In this document: positions 53,868-61,604 of the stretch, one piece after another
How the letters are laid out: every line of letters begins with the position of its first letter
Numbering within the stretch: position 1 is the first letter of the stretch
Assembly: GCF_900099825.1 (NCBI RefSeq)
Contig: NZ_LT629693.1
Location: forward strand, 6,025,001-6,089,000
Direction of reading: 5' to 3'
Length of the DNA: 64,000 nt
Source of the DNA: Bradyrhizobium ottawaense
GTDB taxonomy: Bacteria > Pseudomonadota > Alphaproteobacteria > Rhizobiales > Xanthobacteraceae
Translations under genes and position numbers: made by a program
The notes under the pieces: model-generated
Told to the model about the DNA's origin: nothing
Databases searched by the model: none
Seen by the model: the letters and a program-made list of their open reading frames with translations, nothing else

Positions 53868-54077
53868 ATGACTAGAAGCGCTGGCCAAACACTTCAGTGG
53901 TCGAAAATGTCAAGCGGGAAGAGCGAACCGAAGGGGCTAGATAGCGACCTCTACTGCGTAAAATGTAGCTTCAAAATGCGATTTTCCTGCACCGAGCCGC
54001 ATTCGGCCGGCTTTGTGCATTTTGTTTACGAATGCCGCGATTGCCGCAGCACGCAAAGCTTTGTCACGGCAGTCTGA
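53868..54077 (+). CDS. Small zinc-ribbon protein, paralogue of 598-771 (69 aa)
   Basis: ATG 53868 with AGGG upstream. YCVKCSFKMRFSCTEPHSAG, then FVHFVYECRDCRSTQSFVTA. Two CxxC pairs and an intermediate FSCTE match the 598 protein closely; the N-terminus is about 12 residues longer (an internal ATG at 53907 would shorten it). Function unknown. Confidence 0.75.
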   Translation: MTRSAGQTLQWSKMSSGKSEPKGLDSDLYCVKCSFKMRFSCTEPHSAGFVHFVYECRDCRSTQSFVTAV

Positions 54078-54091
54078 CATGGAGATTCATC

Positions 54092-54310
54092 ATGCAGCTT
54101 ATTGCGTGTCGCTCCTATCCATTTCTTGATGCCCAAACGCTTGAAGAGCGAAGCGCGCGCGACACTCTATTAAGGGCCGGTGAGAACGAATTCCTCCTGC
54201 ATATGACGGCTGACGACGGGGTCGAAGAGCGGCTAGTTCGTTTTGATTGCAGGGCTGCTTTGGTTTGGATCAACCAGGAGGAGCATGAATACGGTACCAA
54301 TTGGGAGTGA
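54092..54310 (+). CDS. Small hypothetical protein (72 aa)
   Basis: ATG 54092 follows GGAG. MQLIACRSYPFLDAQTLEER, then FDCRAALVWINQEEHEYGTN. Soluble, acidic C-terminus. The final motif (DCRAALxWxNxxxxxxGxxW) looks conserved, but no family is recalled. It is 14 bp after the zinc-ribbon gene and likely in the same transcript. Confidence 0.6.
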   Translation: MQLIACRSYPFLDAQTLEERSARDTLLRAGENEFLLHMTADDGVEERLVRFDCRAALVWINQEEHEYGTNWE

Positions 54311-54724
54311 CGTTAAGGAGCAGAACGCCGCCCTGCGCGGCAATCCGCAAAACCAGCAGGAAATCTGAGGCGCAGTTGGCGGGTGTGTTACAACGTGCGC
54401 GCACGCTGTCTATTAGAAGGCCGCGAAGTGTCAAAGTGAGTCGGCTGGTTTTCGAGCTGCAGATCAGAGTGAGTTGGGGCAACGGCCGGCTACTATCCAC
54501 AGACACGTCAGCCGACATTCAATCAAGAGTAGGCCCAAGCTAGAAGGCCAGGCAGTTTGGCACCTATCACGTTCACCCAAGCATTACTTTTGGCGACTAA
54601 GCTCAAGCAAGTGATCGTAGCTGCCCGGCCTCGTCGGCGGTGCTAATACTTTTTTGAAGCGATTGTTTGCAGAAGTTTCCTCGGCTCGCTCCTCCCTGAG
54701 ATTGGAACGGCCGAAGCATTTTGG
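54311..54724. other. Gene-free stretch before the second DUF2336 gene
   Basis: Only unconvincing frames on both strands; presumably holds the promoter of the DUF2336 gene. No hairpin or repeat stands out. Confidence 0.35.
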
Positions 54725-55861
54725 ATGCTTGGCCAAATGATGGAACCGGGGTCATTTCTGCAGGAGCTAGAGGAGGCCGTCTCGCGAGGATCGGCCGAGA
54801 GCCGGCTACGAGCGCTTTGGCATGCGACCGATTTGCTGATAGCCGGCCGGTATACTGAGGACGAGATTTGGATCTTCGGCGAGGTCATCGGACGGTTGGC
54901 AGACGGAATTGAAGTGGCCGCTCGAGCCCAGCTCGCCAAGCGGCTGCTCCGCACCGACAATGCCTCCATTAACATCGTCAAGAAACTTGCTTTTGACAAT
55001 TCCATTGAAGTTGCTGGCCCGATGCTTCAGCACTCCACTCGGCTCGATGCCAAGACGTTGGTCTCAAATATCAGAACCAAAAGCCAGTCGCACCTTCTGG
55101 CAATCACCAAACGACATTCTCTTCCCATCGTGGTAACGGACGAACTCGTAACACGCGGCAACCGGGAAGTCGTGAACTCAGTTGCGACAAACAGCGGCGC
55201 TCGGTTTTCTGATTTCGGCTTTTTGCATATGATCAAGCGCTCAGAGGCCGATTCAATTCTCGCCGAGCAACTCGGCCTTCGGAAGGACATTCCAAGACAT
55301 ATTTTCCAGCAATTGATTGCAAAAGCATCGGACGATGTAAGGCGAAAACTTGAGTGGGAGCGTCCAGATCTATTGGATCAAATTCAGACCTCGGTGATCG
55401 ACGTCACCGGGGCGCTCCAGTCAAAGTTCGGCCCGGCTTCGATGAGCTACTTTAATGCAAAGAAGCTCGTAGCGGCCCGGCATGGACGTGGCGATTTGAA
55501 TGAAAGCAGCATTCTGGAATATGCCCGTTTCCACAAATTCGAAGAAACCACAGTTGGACTTTCAATACTATGCTCTTTGCCGGTGGACGTGGTGGAGCGA
55601 GCGCTTCTTGATAGTAGCCGAGAGATGATTATGATCCTCGGCAAAGCCCTCAACTTTGAGTGGGTGACGACGATGTCTCTTCTCTTTCTTGCTGCAAAAG
55701 ATCATCGGATCTCTGCGTTAGACTTGGATCATATGCGAGAAGAGTTTTCACGCCTCAACACCGAGACGTCACGGACAGTCCTTCGTTTCTATAAATCGCG
55801 CAAGAACGCGGCGGCGGCCGATTCGGAACAGCGTCATCTGCCTCAACTTCACACACACTGA
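54725..55861 (+). CDS. DUF2336 domain protein, paralogue of 1268-2380 (378 aa)
   Basis: Nearly collinear with the 1268 protein (SFLQELEEAVSRGSAESRLR, RAQLAKRLLRTDNAS, FSDFGFLHMIKRSEADSILA, ending RHLPQLHTH). In-frame ATGs at 54725, 54737 and 54740 are all possible; the last two give a start closer to the paralogue. Helical, soluble, no catalytic motif. In this window both copies are accompanied by a zinc-ribbon gene and a c-di-GMP-type gene (HD-GYP or PilZ), which hints at a signalling role but does not prove it. Confidence 0.85.
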   Translation: MLGQMMEPGSFLQELEEAVSRGSAESRLRALWHATDLLIAGRYTEDEIWIFGEVIGRLADGIEVAARAQLAKRLLRTDNASINIVKKLAFDNSIEVAGPMLQHSTRLDAKTLVSNIRTKSQSHLLAITKRHSLPIVVTDELVTRGNREVVNSVATNSGARFSDFGFLHMIKRSEADSILAEQLGLRKDIPRHIFQQLIAKASDDVRRKLEWERPDLLDQIQTSVIDVTGALQSKFGPASMSYFNAKKLVAARHGRGDLNESSILEYARFHKFEETTVGLSILCSLPVDVVERALLDSSREMIMILGKALNFEWVTTMSLLFLAAKDHRISALDLDHMREEFSRLNTETSRTVLRFYKSRKNAAAADSEQRHLPQLHTH

Positions 55862-56293
55862 GAAATCAAGCGCGACCTTCATTCAAATGGCGGAAACTCG
55901 GATTCCTGTCATACGGGCCGGACGCTCGACAACTTTGTCGGCGCGCGGTGGGTCTTGCAGACAAGATCTTGAAGGGAGAGAAACCGGCTGAGAGTCCGCT
56001 AGAGCAGCCGACAAGATTTAATCTCATGGTAAGTCTAAACGCGGCGCAACATTGCTTGCGCTCGCAGGCTCGCCGACTTCCGGGGTCGGCACCGAGCTGA
56101 CGTGGCTAGCCTTTTGGGCGACGTCCGCTTTCAGGGGCGAACTGGAAGTCGGATTTCGGACCCGTCAGGTCGCCTTTTGGACCCGAATGTATGGTCCGGC
56201 CGCGCGTTGCGAGTGGATGTTTCCGAGCTGACGGTGAGCGGTCTTGCATCAATGTATCCGGCCTTCGATTGGAGTGTGTGGTGTTCCGGGCCA
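55862..56293. other. Gene-free stretch with a dispersed repeat fragment
   Basis: At 56115-56160, GACGTCCGCTTTCAGGGGCG and AACTGGAAGTCGGA match the central part of the dispersed repeat, uninterrupted. No gene on either strand is supported; converging stops of the DUF2336 gene and the kinase bound it. Confidence 0.5.
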
Positions 56294-59200
56294 TCATGGA
56301 TAACTCGGCTCGTTCACCATTCGAGAAAACTCCGCCACCGCATGTTCGAAGCGCTGCAAACTGGCCGGCTCGCTGACGCCGGCCATTAATTCGGCTTCCA
56401 GAAGATCGGCCGCCGACGCCACTTCCGGCGCGTCGAATTGAGCGGCGAGACCAGCGAGCCGATGGACGTCGCCAATCGATCCTTCGGTGAGCTTGTCCTG
56501 CAAAATTGCCTGGCCGCGCATCACAATTTCCGCGCGGGCCTGACGCGTCAGGTTCTGCAACTCTTCCTCGAATCCGGCGGAGCCATGCGGGTCCTGATGG
56601 GAATGCAACGAAAATACCGCTTGAATCGCGGCACGCAGTTGTTCGCTCGAAACCGGTTTGTGAAGCACGCGTGCGGCGCCCATGCCATTGGCCCGCTCCG
56701 TTATCGCAAACGCGGTTGAAGCCGTCAGGATGATGAATTGGGCCGGGCCGCCGCGAACCGACCTTTCCATGGCTTCCAGAATCTGGAAGCCGTCTATGTC
56801 TGGAAGTCCGACGTCAAGCAGAACGAGATCGAACCGGCCGGCCTTGTAAAGCGTCAGCGCGGTGCCGCCATCCTCGGCTTCGCCGACCACGTGTCCATCC
56901 CGGCGCAGCATCGTGGCGATCATCCGGCGGTTAAGCGAAACGTCTTCGACCAGCAGGATGCTGAGCGGCGCGATCGACGGCTCGGGCACATGCGAAATCG
57001 CCGCCGCTTCGGCATCGAAGACGAAGGTGAAGGCGGCGCCTTTCGAAGCCTTGTTTTCTGCCGTAAGTGTTCCACCCATTCGCTCTGCAATCCGGCGCGA
57101 CAATGCCAGCCCGAGGCCAAGTCCGTCGGCGTCTTCGCGCTCGCCTCGCTCGAAGGGTTCGAAGAGACGCAGCAGTTGCGCGTCGGTCAGCCCGCTGCCG
57201 GTATCTTCCACGACGATCGAAATTTCGATCGTTCCATTCCCGGTACTCGGTCTGCACATCACACGAACATTGATCCGCCCGCGATCGGTATACTTGACGG
57301 CGTTCGACAGCAAATTGCGTACGACTTGACGGACGCGATCGCCATCTATCCTCACGATGACCGACGGCGGCTGCAGATCAACGGCAAACCCTATATTCTT
57401 GCGCTTTGCAGCGTTCGCCGCGAGCTGCGACTCCGATTCGACCAGCGCGGCGACATCGAGCGGCTTCAGATTGAGCGGCGCGCCGCCGCCCAGAGCCGCC
57501 AGATCGGTCAAATCATCGACCACGGTCTTGAGGCTGCCGAACACCTCGCGAAGTTCGCTCATGCTCACTTCCGAGGGGGCCTCGGCCGCCAGATCGAGCA
57601 GACCTTGCATGCCCTGCAGCGGTGTGCGCAATTCATGACCCACTTCGGCGAGAAAGCGGGATTTGGCGCGCTCCGAGCGATGAGCCAGGGCCGCTTTCAA
57701 TTGTGCTTCGGCTATTTGCGGGGCCAGCGGCGCATCATGATCTGCGCCGCCAAGCGACTTTCCGCCGGTTTTGGCAAATGCGCCCCAGGCATTCCAGATA
57801 CCCCGCGCAATAGCGTCATAGCGAGCCGCGACATCGTTTCTTCCAAAGCTGCGCGCGGCAGCCGCGGCACATTCCGCCGCGATTCCGGCTTCAAGTCGCG
57901 ATGATCCCGATGAGGCGCTCTCGACGGCGGTGGCATAGGCAAGCAGGCAGCGTTCTACCGCGCCCTTCTGCCGCAACCGTTCCGCCTCCAGGATCAGCAG
58001 CTTGCGCTGGTGATCGGCGGGATTGAGTGCGGCGACGCGGCGGATGTAACGAAGGTCGCTGCGGCGCAACGGAAGACCGTGTTTCAACCGGGCGAGGTTT
58101 TCGTGCAGCCGCCAGACGGCTCCGCCCGGATGCGGGTCCACTACCGGGCGGCCGGCATCGTGCTTGTTGGCCAGCGCCAGCACGCCGGCCCAATCGCCGC
58201 GCATGGCCAGAATTTCCATCAAGATGATCGGCGGGCCCATTCCGGCAATGACGCCAAGCCTTGTCCAGGGTTCATCTTCGAGCTGATTGAAGCCGCGGGG
58301 ATCCCTGAACACCCTTATCGTTTCGAGGAACGCAAGCAGACCTTGAAGGCCGATAGCGTCGCCCAACTGTTCGGCCTTTTCGATCGAATCCTTCAGAACT
58401 TCGACAAGCCCGTCAAGTGTGGGCTCGCTGCGCCACACGATCCGCGCAAAATTTCGGACGGCCTGCGCGGCATAAACGACGTCGCCTTCGGAGATCGCAA
58501 CGTCGTAGACGTTCACAACATGGTCGCGCAGGGCGGTCATCGGAACAGACCAGATCAGGCCGAGATAGAATGCCCGGTACAATGTAGCCCCACGGCCGAA
58601 GGCCGTCGGCGGAATCGTGCTGTTCGCTATCGCCGTCCCCAGCTCGGCGGCCTTCCGCAAATTGCCAAATTCCCCGTAGAGAACAGCGTCCACGCTCTGG
58701 TAGTTCGCGGAACGATAACCGAAGCGACGCGCGAGGGTGGATGAATGCAACGAGCAGAGCAGCATCAGCGCCGGGTCCCGCGCATAAGCGATGAGGGCTG
58801 CAAAATTCAGGACCCGACGCAATGGCGGGATCGTCTCCGCGTTGTGGCCTGCCGGAAAAGCACGACGGGGAAGCAGCCGGCTCAAATGCCATCGGGCGAC
58901 CGCCGCAAGCCGGTGGATTTTTCGCGCCTTGGCCGGCAGCCTTAGACCGAAACGGCGAAGGCCCGCGAGCGCCCATGTCCATGCCAGGTCTGGTTCGCCC
59001 GCCATCGACGCTGCAAGAATGGCGGTCTGATACGCGTCGGCAACCTGCTCGTCCGTCATCGCGAGCGCGATCATCTCTTCGACGCGACTACGCATCAGGG
59101 CGGAATCGCGTCGAGCCGCCGACGCCAGCGACGCTTCGCGAAGGATCAGCGCGTCCGCCTCGCGATCAAGGCCAGGTTCGCGCAAGCGCAGCGTCCAGGA

Positions 59201-60514
59201 GGCTTCAGCAAACGAATTGGCCGTGGCGTTATCGGCCGCGTTGCGCGCCAGCGATGCTTCTCTCGCAAACAGATCCCGCCAAAGACCGGGCGCCGCATCC
59301 TGCAGGCCGGCGGCGATTCGAAACCTCAATGCCGGGTTCAACAACGCAGAACCGCCATGGAGAATGCGCAGGCGCTCGGACATGGCGGAGGCAATCGGGA
59401 TTTTCGCCGCCGGGCCTAACGCCTCGAGCAGACCAAGGCGCAGGCTATCATGTACGAAGCCCAGGTTGGCCTCCGAGACGTTGACGATTCCTTGACGTTG
59501 CAACTGTTGTGCCGCCCGCTCGATGTCACCAACCGGACGGTTCAGGGCTTCGGCGACACGGGCAAGTGGCGTTCGATCTCCCCAGAGGGCGAATGCCGCG
59601 CCGATTTCTAGAATGTCGCGAGGAAGCGTGTGCGCGCGCGTGACGATGGTGTCGGTGACATCGTGCCGATCGATGCTTGCCGCAGCCGCGCTGTCGACAA
59701 TCCAGGCTCCATCCTTCTTCGCAATAGCCGACCGGTCGAGAAGCGCTCGCGCGGTCTCCTTCAGATCGAACGGCAATCCGCTGTTGTTTCCATCCAGCCA
59801 GGCGTCAATGACGGTGCCAGCGGCATGATCGCCGACGGCTTCGCCCAGCAACGCAATCTGATCCTCCGGGCCGAGCGGCCCGAGTTCGATGAGTTGGGCA
59901 TGCGCCCGCTTCGCGCTGGACAATTCCGTTTCGCCGCTTCGCTCGGCGAAGATAACCGTGCAAAGCCGCAGCGATTGATCGCGGGTGACGAGGATGACCA
60001 GCACGTGCGCATCCTGCGGGGCGCGTTGCCAGTCATCGATAAAAAGGACGACCGGCGTGCCAAATCCATAGAGCCAGCGGATCAATCGCGCGATGGCGTC
60101 AATGATACGCGCCCTGCCTTCCCCGCCGTGGAGGGCCGGCGAAGGCATTCGTTTCGGTGACGACAGAACATCGATCGGTTCGAAGCCGGCACTTTCAAGA
60201 AGGGATAACTGACTGCCGATTGCCTTAAGGAGCGAGTCAGCGCCGGCGGCTGGATCGTAAAGCAGATCGAGTGCCTTGCTGACCGCTTGCGACAGCGCCA
60301 GCAGGATCGGGGCAAATCCGCTCGTGGCATCACCTTCCGCATACTTGGCGCGGCCGATCACGGTGCCTTGCTGCGCGAGGTCGGAAAGCACGGATTCGAC
60401 CAGAAAGGTTTTTCCTGCGCCGGACTGGCCACGCAAGATCACGAGTCCGGTGTCCGGATCGGCGAGTGCCGTCATCAGGCGGCGCCGCTCCGCTCCGCGT
60501 CCGACCAGCTTCAA
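56294..60514 (-). CDS. AAA/TPR hybrid histidine kinase with receiver and HPt-like domain (1406 aa)
   Basis: N-terminal AAA_16-type ATPase (LVGRGAERRRLM; Walker A RGQSGAGKTFLV; LFIDDWQRAP), then a helical TPR-like middle (about residues 400-900). Histidine kinase follows: H-box FLAEVGHELRTPLQG (about residue 960), N-box VVRNLLSNAVKYTDRG, G1 VEDTGSGL and G2 GLGLGLALSRR. Receiver: LLVEDVSLNRRM, Asp in LVLLDVGLPDIDG (about 1233), Lys in LHKPVS. C-terminal HPt-like helix DVHRLAGLAAQFDAPE (His about 1351). A soluble four-step phosphorelay with STAND-like sensing. TTG 60514 with GAGG lies 1 nt past the stop of the upstream regulator gene, so they form one operon. The input signal is unknown. Confidence 0.9.
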   Translation of the reverse strand: MKLVGRGAERRRLMTALADPDTGLVILRGQSGAGKTFLVESVLSDLAQQGTVIGRAKYAEGDATSGFAPILLALSQAVSKALDLLYDPAAGADSLLKAIGSQLSLLESAGFEPIDVLSSPKRMPSPALHGGEGRARIIDAIARLIRWLYGFGTPVVLFIDDWQRAPQDAHVLVILVTRDQSLRLCTVIFAERSGETELSSAKRAHAQLIELGPLGPEDQIALLGEAVGDHAAGTVIDAWLDGNNSGLPFDLKETARALLDRSAIAKKDGAWIVDSAAAASIDRHDVTDTIVTRAHTLPRDILEIGAAFALWGDRTPLARVAEALNRPVGDIERAAQQLQRQGIVNVSEANLGFVHDSLRLGLLEALGPAAKIPIASAMSERLRILHGGSALLNPALRFRIAAGLQDAAPGLWRDLFAREASLARNAADNATANSFAEASWTLRLREPGLDREADALILREASLASAARRDSALMRSRVEEMIALAMTDEQVADAYQTAILAASMAGEPDLAWTWALAGLRRFGLRLPAKARKIHRLAAVARWHLSRLLPRRAFPAGHNAETIPPLRRVLNFAALIAYARDPALMLLCSLHSSTLARRFGYRSANYQSVDAVLYGEFGNLRKAAELGTAIANSTIPPTAFGRGATLYRAFYLGLIWSVPMTALRDHVVNVYDVAISEGDVVYAAQAVRNFARIVWRSEPTLDGLVEVLKDSIEKAEQLGDAIGLQGLLAFLETIRVFRDPRGFNQLEDEPWTRLGVIAGMGPPIILMEILAMRGDWAGVLALANKHDAGRPVVDPHPGGAVWRLHENLARLKHGLPLRRSDLRYIRRVAALNPADHQRKLLILEAERLRQKGAVERCLLAYATAVESASSGSSRLEAGIAAECAAAAARSFGRNDVAARYDAIARGIWNAWGAFAKTGGKSLGGADHDAPLAPQIAEAQLKAALAHRSERAKSRFLAEVGHELRTPLQGMQGLLDLAAEAPSEVSMSELREVFGSLKTVVDDLTDLAALGGGAPLNLKPLDVAALVESESQLAANAAKRKNIGFAVDLQPPSVIVRIDGDRVRQVVRNLLSNAVKYTDRGRINVRVMCRPSTGNGTIEISIVVEDTGSGLTDAQLLRLFEPFERGEREDADGLGLGLALSRRIAERMGGTLTAENKASKGAAFTFVFDAEAAAISHVPEPSIAPLSILLVEDVSLNRRMIATMLRRDGHVVGEAEDGGTALTLYKAGRFDLVLLDVGLPDIDGFQILEAMERSVRGGPAQFIILTASTAFAITERANGMGAARVLHKPVSSEQLRAAIQAVFSLHSHQDPHGSAGFEEELQNLTRQARAEIVMRGQAILQDKLTEGSIGDVHRLAGLAAQFDAPEVASAADLLEAELMAGVSEPASLQRFEHAVAEFSRMVNEPSYP

Positions 60515-60515
60515 G

Positions 60516-61202
60516 TCACGCCTCCTCGACCGCTATTCCCAGTCGGTAGCCGAACCCCGGCGCGGTTACGATCAGATTCGGTTCGTCCGTGTCGTCGCCG
60601 AGCTTGCGCCGGAGCCGGCTTACCAGCGTATCGACGGATCGCAGGTCCGAATCCATCGGTCGCCGGCTGATGGCGGACAGCAATCCTTCACGGCTGACGA
60701 TCTTCGAATTGGCCTCGATCAGGCACGTTATGATTTCGAATTCGCCGCGCGTCAGGCTGGCGGTCAAGTCGCCCGAGACCGCGCTGCGCGCTTCAAGGTC
60801 GACCAGCCAGCGGCCGAGGCGCTTGCGCTTGCCACGCATCGGAGAGCACCGTCGCATCACGCTCCGAATTCGCGCTGCCAGTTCGCCATGATGCACAGGC
60901 TTGACCAGATAATCGTCCGCACCGAGATCGAGCGCCTCGATGCGGGCTTCAGGGGTGCCTCGCCGCGTCACGATCAGGATCGCAAGGTCGGTCTGTTCGC
61001 GAAGTTCCTTGACCAGGCTCAGACCGTTAAGCCCGGGCAGGCCGACGTCAAGGACGATGGCTTCGACGCGTTGCCCACGCAGCAAGGCCTTGCAGGCAAG
61101 GGCGTCCGCCGCTTCCAGAACCTCGAAGTTCTGTTCCCGCAGTCCCAACGCGATCGCGCGCCGCGTGAGCGTCTCATCCTCGACGACAATGACCCTGATC
61201 AT
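60516..61202 (-). CDS. OmpR/PhoB-type response regulator (228 aa)
   Basis: Receiver: VIVVEDETLTRRAIALGLRE, phospho-Asp in AIVLDVGLPGLNG, Lys in YLVKPVHHGEL. C-terminal winged helix: ASLTRGEFEIITCLIEANSK, SVDTLVSRLRRKLGDD and VTAPGFGYRL. It is the first gene of the operon with the hybrid kinase, the natural phosphodonor. The DNA-binding domain is intact, so it should act as a transcription factor. The divergent secreted repeat protein at 61605 is the nearest candidate target. Confidence 0.92.
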   Translation of the reverse strand: MIRVIVVEDETLTRRAIALGLREQNFEVLEAADALACKALLRGQRVEAIVLDVGLPGLNGLSLVKELREQTDLAILIVTRRGTPEARIEALDLGADDYLVKPVHHGELAARIRSVMRRCSPMRGKRKRLGRWLVDLEARSAVSGDLTASLTRGEFEIITCLIEANSKIVSREGLLSAISRRPMDSDLRSVDTLVSRLRRKLGDDTDEPNLIVTAPGFGYRLGIAVEEA

Positions 61203-61604
61203 CCCAACCCCGGACCACAGACTAGCTGACGGGTGATGGCTCCGTAAAGGCGAACGACCGGACTAGACAGGGATTCTCACCTCCGTTGACAACACGTTCA
61301 CATGGGAACTCGAAAGACGCGCTCTCTTTCGAGCCGGGCATTTGCAACGAAACATTTAAGGGCTTGGCGCCGTGGCGATTACAGCTGGCGCGTCCTGAGG
61401 GACGTTGCTGTGATCACTCGAGTTCGCCTCGCAGCGTGTTCCAGCGGTGGAACCGTCTCTTCTCGTGCAAATCCCAACAAAATCGAACCCATTCACATGC
61501 CGTTCACAGCAGCGGCGCGGCGCGTGTCCTAGAAAAAGTGCGGCCATGCGCTTTGCCTGGCCGCCTTAAATTTTTTGTCCGGCCAAATTTACTGGGGCGC
61601 GAAA
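61203..61604. promoter_or_regulatory. Divergent intergenic region between regulator and secreted protein
   Basis: A 402-bp gap without a supported gene. It should hold promoters in both directions and possibly binding sites for the regulator at 60516. No direct repeat or palindrome of operator size was clear by eye. Confidence 0.4.
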
